A DNA stretch of 64,000 nucleotides from Variovorax paradoxus (GTDB lineage: Bacteria > Pseudomonadota > Gammaproteobacteria > Burkholderiales > Burkholderiaceae_C): NCBI RefSeq assembly GCF_022009635.1, contig NZ_CP091716.1, forward strand, positions 6,814,501-6,878,500, in the 5' to 3' direction. The translations under genes were made by a program, and so were the position numbers. This document shows positions 9,149 to 18,264 of the stretch, in pieces (positions within the stretch are counted from its first letter, which is position 1; every line of letters begins with the position of its first letter). The notes beneath the pieces were generated by a model that saw nothing but the letters and a program-made list of their open reading frames with translations, searched no databases and had not been told where the DNA came from.

Positions 9149-10006
9149 ATGACCATCGCCGTCACTTTCCTGCCCCGCACCGCCCCTTCGCCGCTGCCGC
9201 CCGTCGCCTTCATCGGTGGCGGCAACATGGCGAGCGCCATCATCGGCGGATTGATCCAGCAAGGCAGCCCGGCCGAGTCGTTCGAGGTGGTCGAGCCCTT
9301 CGAGGAGGCCCGCGCGAAGCTGGCGCAGTCGTTCGGCATCATCGCGAAGGCCGAGGCCGGCGAAGCGCTGTCGCGCTGCGAGGTTGTGGTCTGGGCTGTC
9401 AAGCCCCAGACCTTTGCCGAGGCCACCCGCCCGGTGCGCGAATTCGCCGATGGCGCGCTGCAACTCAGCGTGGCCGCGGGCATTCCGTCGGACAGCATCG
9501 CCCGCTGGCTGGGCACCGAGCGCGTGGTGCGCGCCATGCCCAACACGCCCGCGCTGGTGGGCAAGGGCATGACCGGCCTGTTCGCGCGCGCCGGCGTCAC
9601 CGGCGCCGACCGCTCGCTGGTCGGCCAGCTGCTGGCGCCCACCGGCGAGCTGATCTGGGTCGACGCCGAACCCGCGCTCGACGCCGTGACCGCCATGTCG
9701 GGCTCAGGGCCGGCCTACGTGTTCTATTTCATCGAGGCCATGACCGAGGCCGGCGTCGAAATGGGCCTGACGCCCGACCAGGCCCAGCGCCTGGCCATCG
9801 GCACCTTCACGGGCGCCTCGGCGCTGGCGCACAGCGCGACGGAACCTCCGTCGGTGCTGCGTGCGCGCGTCACCTCCAAGGGCGGCACCACCTACGCCGC
9901 GATCACTTCGCTGGAAGCAGCGGACGTGAAGGCGCAGTTCAAGACCGCCATCCGCGCCGCGCAGAAGCGCGCCGCCGAGCTGGGCGAGGAATTCGGGCGC
10001 GGCTGA
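9149..10006 (+). CDS. proC: Pyrroline-5-carboxylate reductase
   Basis: Last step of proline biosynthesis: NAD(P)H-dependent reduction of 1-pyrroline-5-carboxylate to proline, in the cytoplasm. 285 residues. The N-terminal Rossmann motif VAFIGGGNMASAIIGGL is at about residues 15-31, and the C-terminal dimerisation and substrate domain carries the ProC signature AMSGSGPAYVFYFIEAM and later TSKGGTTYAAI. It follows the esterase-like gene on the plus strand and converges with the hotdog dehydratase gene, two bases apart. Confidence 0.96.
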   Translation: MTIAVTFLPRTAPSPLPPVAFIGGGNMASAIIGGLIQQGSPAESFEVVEPFEEARAKLAQSFGIIAKAEAGEALSRCEVVVWAVKPQTFAEATRPVREFADGALQLSVAAGIPSDSIARWLGTERVVRAMPNTPALVGKGMTGLFARAGVTGADRSLVGQLLAPTGELIWVDAEPALDAVTAMSGSGPAYVFYFIEAMTEAGVEMGLTPDQAQRLAIGTFTGASALAHSATEPPSVLRARVTSKGGTTYAAITSLEAADVKAQFKTAIRAAQKRAAELGEEFGRG

Positions 10007-10008
10007 TC

Positions 10009-10491
10009 TCAGGCCTCGGGCAACGCACGCGGCCCGAGCAGGAAGAGCCATTCGGCCGCCAGCGTGACGGTGCCGTCTTCCAGCTCGAGCCGGACCTCTT
10101 CCTTCAGCAAGAAGCTGTCGCCGGCCCTGGGTGTCACTTCCGCGATGCGCACCCGCGCCCGGAAGCGCACGCCCACCGGCATCGGCCGCACGAAGCGCAG
10201 GCGGTCGAAGCCGTAGTTGAGCGCGTGATTCGAGTCGAACGGCAGCAGCGTGCGCATGGCTTCGCCGGTCAGACGGATCAGGTGCGACACCTGGAAGAAG
10301 CCCTGCACGATGGTGCCGCCGTAGTCCGCCTCGCGCGCCGCGCGCTCGGGGTCGAGGTGGATCCATTCGCCCTCGCCGTCGCCCGACAGTTCCGAATAGC
10401 GGTCGACCATCTCCTGCGTGATGCAGTGCCATTCGGAGAAGCCCTCCTGGCCGATCTTCTGCTTCAGCTGCTGCAGCGGTGCGTCGGACAT
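10009..10491 (-). CDS. MaoC-like hotdog-fold dehydratase/thioesterase
   Basis: About 160 residues with the hotdog fold of MaoC/FabZ-like enoyl-CoA hydratases. The hydratase-type pattern SGDGEGEWIHLDPERAA is near residues 34-50, followed by GGTIVQGFFQVSHLI. The physiological acyl substrate cannot be told. Two adjacent ATG codons (10494 and 10491) can serve as start; the second is listed. It begins directly after the ubiA stop codon on the same strand, so the two are probably one transcript. Confidence 0.75.
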   Translation of the reverse strand: MSDAPLQQLKQKIGQEGFSEWHCITQEMVDRYSELSGDGEGEWIHLDPERAAREADYGGTIVQGFFQVSHLIRLTGEAMRTLLPFDSNHALNYGFDRLRFVRPMPVGVRFRARVRIAEVTPRAGDSFLLKEEVRLELEDGTVTLAAEWLFLLGPRALPEA

Positions 10492-10496
10492 CATGT

Positions 10497-11357
10497 TCAG
10501 CGAAGCGCGTAGCCCGCGACGATGCCGGCGAACACCGCGAAGCCCAGCCAGTGGTTCAGCCGGAAGGCCTTGAAGCAGCCCTCGCGCGTGCGGTCGTGAA
10601 TGAGCCGCCAGTGCCACAGCGCCTGCGCCGCGGCCACGGCGATGCCGGCATAGAAAAGCACGCCCAGCGAACGGCTCGCGCCGGCCCAGATCCACACCGC
10701 GAGAAAGATCGCGTAGCTCGCCATCACCGCCGCCACGTCGAAGCGGCCGAAGGTGATGGCCGAGGTCTTCATGCCGATCTTGAGGTCGTCGTCGCGGTCG
10801 ACCATCGCGTATTCGGTGTCGTAGGCCAGCACCCAGAACAGGTTGCCCGCCAGCAGCCACGCGGCGAACACGGGCACGTGCGACTGCACCGCCGCGAAGG
10901 CCATCGGAATGCCGAAGCTGAAGGCAATGCCCAGCACCGCCTGCGGGATCGACACGAAGCGCTTGGCGAAGGGATAGATCAGCGTGATGGCCAGCGCCGC
11001 GAACGACCACAGCACCGTCGTGCGGTTGGTGGTGAGCACCAGGCCGAAGGACACCAGCGCCAGCACCACGCCGAGCCCCAGCGCCTCCTTGACCGACATC
11101 GCGCCGCTGGTCACGGGCCGCTGCGCCGTGCGCTTGACGTGGCGGTCGAAGTCGCGGTCGGCCACGTCGTTGACGCAGCAGCCGGCGCTGCGCATGAGGA
11201 AGGTGCCCAGCGTGAACACCACCACCAGGTGCCAGCCCGGCCAGCCGTCGGCGGCGAACCACAGCGCGCCCAGCGTGGGCCACAGCAGCAGCAGCCAGCC
11301 AGCGGGGCGATTCCAGCGGATCAGGTCGAGGTAGAGCGCGAAACGACGGGCGAGCAT
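10497..11357 (-). CDS. ubiA: 4-hydroxybenzoate polyprenyltransferase
   Basis: Inner-membrane prenyltransferase of ubiquinone synthesis, joining the polyprenyl chain to 4-hydroxybenzoate. 286 residues with 8-9 hydrophobic segments. Both Asp-rich Mg-diphosphate motifs are present: NDVADRDFD (about residues 63-71) and [13 protein letters not shown] (about 183-195). The start is the ATG after the upstream terminator hairpin; the open frame continues further upstream through dps antisense but that part is not coding. No ubiC (chorismate lyase) is adjacent. Confidence 0.95.
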   Translation of the reverse strand: MLARRFALYLDLIRWNRPAGWLLLLWPTLGALWFAADGWPGWHLVVVFTLGTFLMRSAGCCVNDVADRDFDRHVKRTAQRPVTSGAMSVKEALGLGVVLALVSFGLVLTTNRTTVLWSFAALAITLIYPFAKRFVSIPQAVLGIAFSFGIPMAFAAVQSHVPVFAAWLLAGNLFWVLAYDTEYAMVDRDDDLKIGMKTSAITFGRFDVAAVMASYAIFLAVWIWAGASRSLGVLFYAGIAVAAAQALWHWRLIHDRTREGCFKAFRLNHWLGFAVFAGIVAGYALR

Positions 11358-11377
11358 GCGAAAGAAAGAAGACGGGC

Positions 11378-11406
11378 AAAAAAAGAGCGGCCATTGTGCC
11401 GCTCTT
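11378..11406 (-). terminator. Intrinsic terminator of dps
   Basis: A 9-bp perfect stem (11383-11391 with 11398-11406) with a 6-base loop runs on the minus strand straight into seven T. It lies 25 bases after the dps stop and just before the ubiA start, so ubiA needs either read-through or a promoter overlapping this element. Confidence 0.88.
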
Positions 11407-11431
11407 GTGCCGGTGCGAGGAAAGCGCGTGC

Positions 11432-12007
11432 TCAGTCTTCGAGCAGGGAACGCAGCATCCACGCGGTCTGGTCGTGCACCGTGCAGCGCGCGGTCAGCAT
11501 GTCGGCCGTCGGGTCGTCGCCGGCTTCCTCGGCCACGGGGATGAATTCGCGCGCGATGCGCGAGACGGTCTCGTGGCCCTTCACCAGGATGCGCACCATC
11601 TCCATCGCCTTGGGCGGGGTCTGGGGCACGTCGGGCACGGTGGCGATCTTGCTGAACTCGGCGTAGGAGCCCGGTGCGTAGTGGCCCAGCGCGCGGATGC
11701 GCTCGGCCAGCACGTCGGTGGCGCCCCACAGTTCGGTGTACTGGCCCATGAACATCGCATGCAGCGAGTTGAAGTGCGGGCCCGTCACGTTCCAGTGAAA
11801 GTTGTGCGTGGTGAGGTACAGCGTGTAGGTGTCTGCCAGCACGCGGCTCAGGCCTTCGGCGATGGCTGCGCGGTCCTGGCGCTCGATGCCGATGTTGATG
11901 ATCGGCGCATTGCGGCTGCCCGACTCCTGCGCGACCACCGCGCCGCCCTTCTTGGGCACCTTGCCGGCGGAGGAAGCAGGCGACGATTTCTTCGAGGCTT
12001 TGGCCAT
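11432..12007 (-). CDS. dps: Dps-family DNA-binding ferritin-like protein
   Basis: Dodecameric mini-ferritin that binds DNA and protects it from peroxide and iron in starvation. 191 residues: a basic tail rich in Lys and Ser (about residues 1-30, likely DNA binding) followed by the four-helix bundle. Ferroxidase-type residues appear in HNFHWNVTG, the LH of [11 protein letters not shown] and TDVLAERI. By my hand alignment the acidic ligand equivalent to Asp67 of E. coli Dps is Met here. It lies downstream of oxyR on the same strand, which fits peroxide-responsive control. A strong terminator follows. Confidence 0.93.
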   Translation of the reverse strand: MAKASKKSSPASSAGKVPKKGGAVVAQESGSRNAPIINIGIERQDRAAIAEGLSRVLADTYTLYLTTHNFHWNVTGPHFNSLHAMFMGQYTELWGATDVLAERIRALGHYAPGSYAEFSKIATVPDVPQTPPKAMEMVRILVKGHETVSRIAREFIPVAEEAGDDPTADMLTARCTVHDQTAWMLRSLLED

Positions 12008-12052
12008 GAGGAGAACTCTTTCTTCAAGTTGGGTGGAACGCTTCGATTCTGA

Positions 12053-12069
12053 AAGCCGCAGTGCGGCTT
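12053..12069. other. Short hairpin in the oxyR-dps spacer
   Basis: A 7-bp perfect stem (12053-12059 with 12063-12069) with a 3-base loop lies 46 bases upstream of the dps start. It may end oxyR transcription or shape the dps leader; there is no long T-run, so termination is not certain. Confidence 0.45.
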
Positions 12070-12147
12070 CGCAACAGCGTCACTCTATCTCAGCGATCAA
12101 CGATTCAAAACAGCCGCCGCGTAGGCCGATTCCCCGAATTGCCGCCT

Positions 12148-13113
12148 TCAGGACAGGCGCTTGACGCCCGGCAGCTCGCACGCATAGATCGCATTGCGCA
12201 GCGCCGCGATGGCCTCGTAGCGCGTGAAGGTGCGCCGCCATGCGAGCACCACGCGGCGCGTGGGCGGGTCGCGGTCGTGCGCGTCGCGCACCGGCAGGTA
12301 GCGCACCATCTGCTCGACTTCCTTGCGGCCCTTGACCTTGGGCTTGAGCGCCTCGGCCGGCACCGACAGCCGCGGCACCAGCGTCACGCCCATGCCCGAG
12401 GCCACCATGTGCTTGATGGTTTCCAGCGACGAGCCTTCGAAGCTCTTGCGGATGCCCTCGGCGTTGCTGGAGAAGCGCGCGAACTCGGGGCAGACCTCGA
12501 GCACGTGGTCGCGGAAGCAATGGCCCGTGCCCAGCAGCAGCATGGTCTCGCTCTGCAGTTCCTCGGACGTGATGGATTCGCGGTCGGCGAACTTGTGCTT
12601 CGCGGGCAGGGCCGCCATGAAGGGCTCGTCGTACAGCGGCGCCATTGCCAGGCCCGTGTCGGGAAAAGGCTCGGCCATGACGGCGCAGTCGATCTCGCCG
12701 GCGCGCAGCATCTCCAGCAGCTTGACGGTGAAGTTCTCCTGCAGCACCAGCGGCATCTGCGGCGTGCGCTGGATCACCTGACGAACGAGGTCGGGCAGCA
12801 GGTAGGGCCCGATGGTGTAGATCACGCCCAGATTCAGCGGACCGGCCAGCGGGTCTTTGCCGCGCTTGGCGATTTCCTTGATGCTGGCGGCCTGGTCGAG
12901 CACGCTTTGCGCCTGCTGCACGATCTGCTCGCCAAGAGGGGTGACGGTCACTTCGCCGGCGCTGCGCTCGAAGAGCTTGACCTCCAGTTCGTCCTCCAGC
13001 TTCTTGATCGCGACCGAAAGGGTCGGCTGGGAGACGTAGCAGGCCTCGGCCGCCTTGCCGAAGTGCCGTTCGCGGGCTACTGCGACGATGTATTTGAGTT
13101 CGGTGAGAGTCAT
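12148..13113 (-). CDS. oxyR: Peroxide-sensing LysR-type regulator OxyR
   Basis: LysR-family activator of the hydrogen peroxide response. From the chosen ATG it has 321 residues, with an N-terminal winged HTH (about residues 1-60, YVSQPTLSVAIKKLEDEL) and a substrate-domain fold. The redox switch is visible as GHCFRDHVLEVC, placing the two cysteines at residues 199 and 208, the same numbers as in E. coli OxyR; this also supports the start at 13113 rather than a TTG four codons upstream. A dyad overlaps the region just before the start, consistent with autoregulation. dps lies downstream. Confidence 0.95.
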   Translation of the reverse strand: MTLTELKYIVAVARERHFGKAAEACYVSQPTLSVAIKKLEDELEVKLFERSAGEVTVTPLGEQIVQQAQSVLDQAASIKEIAKRGKDPLAGPLNLGVIYTIGPYLLPDLVRQVIQRTPQMPLVLQENFTVKLLEMLRAGEIDCAVMAEPFPDTGLAMAPLYDEPFMAALPAKHKFADRESITSEELQSETMLLLGTGHCFRDHVLEVCPEFARFSSNAEGIRKSFEGSSLETIKHMVASGMGVTLVPRLSVPAEALKPKVKGRKEVEQMVRYLPVRDAHDRDPPTRRVVLAWRRTFTRYEAIAALRNAIYACELPGVKRLS

Positions 13114-13114
13114 A

Positions 13115-13137
13115 GCTTGCGTCAATTATGCGCAAGC
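13115..13137. promoter_or_regulatory. Dyad just upstream of the oxyR start (autoregulation candidate)
   Basis: 7-bp perfect arms (13115-13121 and 13131-13137) flank a 9-base AT-rich centre and end two bases before the oxyR ATG. LysR-type regulators usually bind such dyads and repress their own genes. The site overlaps a possible -10 element (CATAAT on the minus strand). Regulation is inference from position and symmetry. Confidence 0.5.
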
Positions 13138-13414
13138 GCCCGTGTCCCGGCGGTCCTGGGGCCTTGGCAGGACAACTCTGGGGACAGTTTCGGCACAAAG
13201 CCGCACTTGTCCACAGCCGCGCTGTTCGCTCCAGAGTTGTTCTTTTTCCAGGACACCGCCAAAACAGACGTGTACACAGTGACACGGGTGTGGCAAGTCG
13301 TTGTCAGGCCTGAGAAAAAGCCTGCTGTCCACAGACCGGGTTTACCCTTATCTACTACTACTAACTTAAATAAGAAGAATAAATAAGAAAGAAGCGGCAG
13401 CCGTTTGGGGCCCA
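13138..13414. other. Intergenic region between the biotin carboxylase gene and oxyR
   Basis: This roughly 280-base gap has no convincing gene. It holds a perfect 10-bp inverted repeat (13172-13181 and 13231-13240), two DnaA-box-like nonamers ending TCCACA (13207-13215 and 13325-13333), and an AT-rich stretch at 13343-13392 that contrasts with the GC-rich surroundings. An open frame spans it on the minus strand (13122-13415) but its composition is not gene-like. It probably contains the oxyR promoter and the end of the 5-oxoproline operon transcript. Confidence 0.55.
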
Positions 13415-15154
13415 TCAGCCGATGGTCGCGATCGTCGCCCCCACCGTCACGTAGCCGCCCGCCGCCACGCCGAAGGCGATTCGCCCCGCGCGGTGCGCGA
13501 GCACCTGCATTTCCATCTTCATCGCCTCCATGACGGCGATCACGGCGCCCTGGGCAACCTCTTCGCCGTCGGCAACCTTCCAGCCCTGCAGCGTGCCCGA
13601 CACCGGCGCCGCCACAGCCGCCGGGTCCTGCACCGCCACCACGGCCTCGGCCGACGGGGCGCCGCCGGCGCTCCCCGCATGGGCCGACGACAACCCGCGC
13701 AGCAGTTCGGGCGGCAGGCCCAGCGACAGGCGCCGGCCGTCGACCTCGATCGCGGTGCGCACCAGCGCGGTCTCCGGCCGCGGCTCGGGCCGCTCGGCGG
13801 GGGTTTCACCGTTGGCGAAGTCGGTTTCGATCCAGCGCGTGTGGACCTTGAAGGCATCGCCGGACACGAAATCCGGATGCGCCATCGCGGCGCGATGAAA
13901 CGGCAGCACCGAGGCCACGCCTTCGATGCGGAATTCGGCGAGCGCGCGGCGCGCCCGCGCGACGGCCTGCGCGCGCGTGGCGCCGGTGACGATCAGCTTG
14001 GCCATCAGCGAGTCGAAGGTGCCCGGCACGGTGGAGCCGGCCGCCACACCGGTGTCGATGCGCACGCCGGGGCCCGAGGGCACGTCGAACACCTTCACCG
14101 GGCCCGGCGTCGGCAGGAAGCCGCGGCCGACGTCCTCGGCGTTGATCCGGAACTCGAAGGCATGGCCGCGCGGCGCCGGCGTATCGGTGACCGACAGCGG
14201 CAGGCCGTCGGCAATGCGCAGCTGCTCGACCACGAGGTCGATGCCGGTGGTTTCCTCCGTCACCGGGTGCTCGACCTGCAGCCGCGTGTTGACTTCGAGG
14301 AACGAGATCGCGCCGCTCGCGCTGAGCATGAACTCGACCGTGCCGGCGCCGGTATAGCCGGCCTCGGCGCAGATGTCGCGCGCCGACTGGTGGATGCGCT
14401 CGCGCTGCGCGTCGCTCAGGAAGGGCGCGGGCGCTTCTTCCACCAGCTTCTGGTTGCGCCGCTGCAGCGAGCAGTCGCGCGTGCCCAGCACCACGACGTT
14501 GCCGTGCGTGTCGCCCAGCACCTGCGCCTCGACATGGCGCGGGCGGTCGAGGAACTGCTCGACATAGCACTCGCCGCGCCCGAAGGCGGTGACGGCCTCG
14601 CGCACGGCCGACTCGTAAAGACCCTCGACCTCGTCCATGCGCCACGCGACCTTGATGCCGCGCCCGCCGCCGCCGAACGCGGCCTTGATGGCCACCGGCA
14701 GGCCGTGCTTCTCGGCAAAGGCCAGCACTTCGGCCGCGCTCTGCACCGGGTCGGCCGTGCCCGCGACCAGCGGCGCGCCGACCTTCATGGCGAGCTTGCG
14801 CGCCTGCACCTTGTCGCCCAGCCGCGCGATGGCCGCCGGCGACGGGCCGACCCAGGTCAGGCCCGCGTCGATGACGGCCTGCGCGAACGCGGCGCTCTCG
14901 GACAGGAAGCCGTAGCCGGGGTGCACCGCGTCGGCGCCGCTGCGCGCCGCCACGGCCAGCAGCTTGGCGATGTGCAGATAGGTATCGGCCGGGCGGTCGC
15001 CTTCCAGGCCGTAGGCCTCGTCGGCCATGCGCACGTGCAGCGCGTCGATGTCGGCATCGGCATAGACGGCGACCGATTTCACGCCGTAGTCGGCGCAGGC
15101 GCGCGCGATGCGCACGGCGATTTCGCCGCGGTTGGCGATCAGGACTTTTTTCAT
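13415..15154 (-). CDS. Biotin carboxylase with fused biotin carboxyl carrier domain (5-oxoproline locus)
   Basis: ATP-grasp biotin carboxylase that charges its own carrier domain. 579 residues: BC domain about 1-450 (start [23 protein letters not shown] loop [26 protein letters not shown]) and a C-terminal BCCP domain with the biotinylation motif EAMKM, Lys about 546. The architecture matches alpha subunits of acyl-CoA carboxylases, but no carboxyltransferase of that type is nearby. Instead it is the last gene of the pxp operon, 14 bases after pxpBC, whose product is homologous to the carboxyltransferase part of urea carboxylase. Its exact role in 5-oxoproline metabolism is not established. 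Confidence 0.88.
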   Translation of the reverse strand: MKKVLIANRGEIAVRIARACADYGVKSVAVYADADIDALHVRMADEAYGLEGDRPADTYLHIAKLLAVAARSGADAVHPGYGFLSESAAFAQAVIDAGLTWVGPSPAAIARLGDKVQARKLAMKVGAPLVAGTADPVQSAAEVLAFAEKHGLPVAIKAAFGGGGRGIKVAWRMDEVEGLYESAVREAVTAFGRGECYVEQFLDRPRHVEAQVLGDTHGNVVVLGTRDCSLQRRNQKLVEEAPAPFLSDAQRERIHQSARDICAEAGYTGAGTVEFMLSASGAISFLEVNTRLQVEHPVTEETTGIDLVVEQLRIADGLPLSVTDTPAPRGHAFEFRINAEDVGRGFLPTPGPVKVFDVPSGPGVRIDTGVAAGSTVPGTFDSLMAKLIVTGATRAQAVARARRALAEFRIEGVASVLPFHRAAMAHPDFVSGDAFKVHTRWIETDFANGETPAERPEPRPETALVRTAIEVDGRRLSLGLPPELLRGLSSAHAGSAGGAPSAEAVVAVQDPAAVAAPVSGTLQGWKVADGEEVAQGAVIAVMEAMKMEMQVLAHRAGRIAFGVAAGGYVTVGATIATIG

Positions 15155-15168
15155 CGGAAGACTCTCGA

Positions 15169-16761
15169 TCAGTGTTCGACCGGGCCGAGTCCGGCCACGG
15201 GTTGGAAGCGGACGCGGGCGTTCACGGGAACTTGCCCCGCGCGGTCCAGGTGATGGGTGGCGACCGAGGCGATCACGGGATAGCCGCCGGTCAGCGGATG
15301 GTCGGCCAGGAACAGCACGGGCTGGCCGCTGGGCGGCACCTGGATGGAGCCGCGCGCGGTGCCCTCGCTGGGCAGCTCGGCCAGGTTGGCGCGCTCCATC
15401 GGCCGGTCGCCGGCCAGGCGCAGCCCGACGCGGTTGGACTGCGGCGTGACCAACCACGGCTGGCCGCACAGCTGCGCGATGGCCTCGGGCGTGAACCAGT
15501 CGGCGCGCGGGCCGGGCACGATGTCCAGCACGATTTCTTCCTGCATGGTGGGCAGGTTAGAGGGCGGGGTTTCGGGCACGCCGACCACGGCGCCGACGCG
15601 CACCGCATGCACCGGCAGCACGTCGCCGGCAGCCAGCGCGGGCGGACCGATGCGAGCCAGCGTGTCGCTCGAGAGGCTGCCCAGCACCGGCGCCACCGCG
15701 AAGCCGCCGCGCACCGCCACGTAGCTGCGGATGCCGGCGACGGGTTCGCCCAGCGAGAGCATGTCGCCGTCGGCCAGCGCGCAGGGCCGGTAGCGCGGCA
15801 GCGGCCAACTGACGCCGTCGGCGCGGGTCAGCGTGACGGGGCCGTCGGCGCCAGTGACGGCCACCACGGCCTCGCCACGGCAGACGAGCTGGAAGCCGCC
15901 ATAGGCGAGTTCGATGCAGGCGGTGTCGGTGGCGTTGCCGACGAGCCGGTTGGCCGCCTGCAGCGCGCGCTGGTCCATTGCGCCGGACACCGACACGCCC
16001 TGGCGGGCCTGGCCGGGGCGGCCCCGGTCCTGCAAGAGCGCCTGCACGCCGGCGGCGCGGATCTCGAGTGCGCAATCGCCGGGTGCGGTCGCGGCGAATG
16101 CGGAAGGCGCCTGGCTCGCGGGCACGGGCGATGCCGCCGGCAACGCGGTGACATCCACGAAGCGCACGGTGTCGCCCGGCTGCAGCAGCGCGGGCGTTGC
16201 GCGCGACAGGTCCCACATCGGCATGTCGGTCACGCCGATGATCTGCCAGCCGCCGGGGCTGGCCTGCGGGTACACGCCGCTGAAACTGCCGGCAAGGCCC
16301 ACGGCGCCGGCCGGGATGCGGGTGCGCGGCACCTGGCGGCGCGGCACGTTCAGGCTCGGATGCCCGCCCGACAGATAGGCGAATCCCGGCGCGAAGCCGG
16401 TGAAGGCCACCGTGTAGTCGCTGCCGGTGTGGCGGCGCACCACCTCGTCGGGCGCGATGCCGAGCAGGCCGGCCACTTCGGCCAGGTCTTCGCCGTCGTA
16501 GCGCACGGGAATCTCGATGCGTTTGTCCACGCGCGTTTCGCGGGCGTCGAGGTTGCGCAGCCGCAGCCTGCGCGCGAGCTCCGCCGCGGACAGCGCGGCC
16601 GGGCGGAAGGTGATCAGCAGCGTGCGCGCGGCGGGCACCAGTTCCTCGATGCCGTCGATGGGCTGGGCGCGCAGCGAAGCGAGCAGCGCGAGCGTCTGCT
16701 GCAGGTCGTCCAGCTCGACCAGCACGGCATTCAGGTTGACCGACAGGCAGCGCATGCTCAT
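15169..16761 (-). CDS. pxpBC: Fused 5-oxoprolinase subunits PxpB-PxpC (KipI-KipA family)
   Basis: ATP-dependent 5-oxoprolinase components that with PxpA convert 5-oxoproline to glutamate. 530 residues in one chain: AHS1/KipI domain at about 1-207 (signature [31 protein letters not shown]) and AHS2/KipA domain at about 230-530 ([22 protein letters not shown]). In many bacteria these are two proteins; the fusion order is B then C. These domains are homologous to the carboxyltransferase region of urea carboxylase. The ATG overlaps the pxpA stop in an ATGA, so translation is coupled; the next gene is the biotin carboxylase. Confidence 0.93.
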   Translation of the reverse strand: MSMRCLSVNLNAVLVELDDLQQTLALLASLRAQPIDGIEELVPAARTLLITFRPAALSAAELARRLRLRNLDARETRVDKRIEIPVRYDGEDLAEVAGLLGIAPDEVVRRHTGSDYTVAFTGFAPGFAYLSGGHPSLNVPRRQVPRTRIPAGAVGLAGSFSGVYPQASPGGWQIIGVTDMPMWDLSRATPALLQPGDTVRFVDVTALPAASPVPASQAPSAFAATAPGDCALEIRAAGVQALLQDRGRPGQARQGVSVSGAMDQRALQAANRLVGNATDTACIELAYGGFQLVCRGEAVVAVTGADGPVTLTRADGVSWPLPRYRPCALADGDMLSLGEPVAGIRSYVAVRGGFAVAPVLGSLSSDTLARIGPPALAAGDVLPVHAVRVGAVVGVPETPPSNLPTMQEEIVLDIVPGPRADWFTPEAIAQLCGQPWLVTPQSNRVGLRLAGDRPMERANLAELPSEGTARGSIQVPPSGQPVLFLADHPLTGGYPVIASVATHHLDRAGQVPVNARVRFQPVAGLGPVEH

Positions 16762-17525
16762 GCGCTCTTGCCCACGAACGAGGCGATCGTCACGCCGGCC
16801 TGCGACAGCCGCTCGCGCACCTGCCGCGCCATGCCGACCGCGCCGGGGCTGTCGCCGTGCACGCAGACCGACTCGGCGCGGATGCGCACTGTGCTGCCGT
16901 CGATGGCCGTCACCACGCCTTCCTCGGCGAGCCGCAGCATGCGCTCGGCCACGTCCTGCGCGTCGTGCAGCACGGCGCCGGGTTCGCGGCGCGACACCAG
17001 CGTGCCCTGCGGCGTGTAGGCGCGGTCGGCAAAGGCCTCGGCCACGGCGCGCACGCCCTGCGCCTCGGCCCAGTCCAGCAGCGGCGAGCCGGCCAGCGCC
17101 ACCAGGCACAGGCCGGGGTCGATCTCGCGGATGGCGGCGATCACGTCGCGCGCCTGGCGCTCGTCATGGGCGATGGTGTTGTACAGCGCGCCGTGCGGCT
17201 TCACGTAGCGCACCGTGGTGCCGGCGGCCGCGGCCAGGCCTTTGAGGGCGCCGATCTGGTAGATCACGTCGGCGCGCAGGTCGGCGCTTTCCACGTCCAT
17301 GTTGCGGCGCCCGAAGCCCACGAGGTCGCGGTAGGCCACGTGGGCGCCGACCGCCACGCCGCGCTGCGCGGCCTGGCGCAGCGTGCGCAGGATGCCGGCG
17401 GGGTCGCCCGCATGAAAGCCGCAGGCCACGTTGGCGCTGCTCACGATATCCAGCATGGCGGCGTCGTCGCCCATGCGCCACACGCCCAGGCTCTCGCCGA
17501 GGTCACTGTTCAAGTCGATGTTCAT
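16758..17525 (-). CDS. pxpA: 5-oxoprolinase subunit PxpA (LamB/YcsF family)
   Basis: 255 residues starting [20 protein letters not shown], the unmistakable LamB/YcsF start. The motif [12 protein letters not shown] (about residues 32-43) and [10 protein letters not shown] (about 107-116) are conserved. PxpA works with PxpB and PxpC in ATP-dependent hydrolysis of 5-oxoproline, a cyclised form of glutamate or glutamine that accumulates spontaneously and from peptide breakdown. It is preceded by pcp and overlaps pxpBC by four bases. Confidence 0.96.
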   Translation of the reverse strand: MNIDLNSDLGESLGVWRMGDDAAMLDIVSSANVACGFHAGDPAGILRTLRQAAQRGVAVGAHVAYRDLVGFGRRNMDVESADLRADVIYQIGALKGLAAAAGTTVRYVKPHGALYNTIAHDERQARDVIAAIREIDPGLCLVALAGSPLLDWAEAQGVRAVAEAFADRAYTPQGTLVSRREPGAVLHDAQDVAERMLRLAEEGVVTAIDGSTVRIRAESVCVHGDSPGAVGMARQVRERLSQAGVTIASFVGKSA

Positions 17526-17570
17526 CGTCGGTTCTTCCGGCGTGCGGCCAGGCGCACGCCACAGGGGTCA

Positions 17571-18254
17571 TCAATGCAGGCGGCCGCCGGTCTCGCGCAC
17601 GTCGTCGTGCACGCTCAGCGCGGTGCGGATCGCCACGCGGAAGGCCTCGACCTGCGTCGCGAGCGCCATGCTGGCAATGCCGGGCTTGGAGGCCGCCTGC
17701 TCGGGCAGGTAGGGCACGTGGACGAAGCCGCCGCGCGTGCCGGCGAGCGCGGGCTGCGTCGCGATGCGGTGCATCAGTGCGTAGAAGATGTGGTTGCAGA
17801 CAAAGGTGCCCGCGCTGTTGGACACCGCCGCCGGCAGCCCGGCCGCGCGCATGTCGCGCACCATGGCCTTGATCGGCAGCGTGCTGAAGTACGCGGCCGG
17901 CCCGCCCTCGACCACCGGGATGTCGATGGGCTGGTAGCCGGCGTTGTCGGGAATGCGCGCGTCGTCGACGTTCAATGCGGCGCGCTCCAGCGAGATCTCG
18001 GTGCGCCCGCCCGCCGCGCCGATGCACAGCACCAGCACGGGCGGCGCGCCGGCCAGCAGCGCCTCATCGAGCCGGTCGATGGCGCGGCCGAACACGCAGG
18101 GCAGTTGCACCGCCTGCGCCACGGCGCCTTCGCAGGCCCAGTCGTCGAGCGCGCGGGCGATTTCCCACGCGGGGTTGACGGGGTCGTTCTCGAAGGGCTC
18201 GAAGCCCGCGAGCAGCACGCGGGGAGCGGAGGCAGTGCCGGTCGTCTTCTTCAT
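17571..18254 (-). CDS. pcp: Pyroglutamyl-peptidase I
   Basis: Cysteine peptidase (family C15) that removes N-terminal pyroglutamate from peptides, releasing 5-oxoproline, the substrate of the neighbouring PxpABC. 227 residues. The catalytic triad can be seen as Glu in [13 protein letters not shown], Cys in [14 protein letters not shown] and His in [10 protein letters not shown]. It starts [21 protein letters not shown]. It lies between DUF979 (10 bases) and pxpA (45 bases) in the same operon, linking peptide degradation to 5-oxoproline use. Confidence 0.96.
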   Translation of the reverse strand: MKKTTGTASAPRVLLAGFEPFENDPVNPAWEIARALDDWACEGAVAQAVQLPCVFGRAIDRLDEALLAGAPPVLVLCIGAAGGRTEISLERAALNVDDARIPDNAGYQPIDIPVVEGGPAAYFSTLPIKAMVRDMRAAGLPAAVSNSAGTFVCNHIFYALMHRIATQPALAGTRGGFVHVPYLPEQAASKPGIASMALATQVEAFRVAIRTALSVHDDVRETGGRLH

Positions 18255-18264
18255 TGCAGGGCCT

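Noticed and set aside
13138..13414. Possible replication origin
   Set aside because: Only two imperfect DnaA-box-like nonamers and no dnaA, dnaN or gidA nearby; too weak for oriC. Kept only as an observation.
13122..13415. 97-codon frame on the minus strand in the gap before oxyR
   Set aside because: No ribosome binding site, no family match, odd composition from the AT-rich tract; more likely regulatory sequence.
13415..15154. Assignment of the biotin carboxylase as accC of fatty acid synthesis or as an acyl-CoA carboxylase alpha subunit
   Set aside because: It is fused to BCCP, lies in the pxp operon and has no acyl-CoA carboxyltransferase partner in the window; the specific name is left open.
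13493..15253. 586-codon open frame on the plus strand
   Set aside because: Antisense to the biotin carboxylase gene, no recognisable domain.
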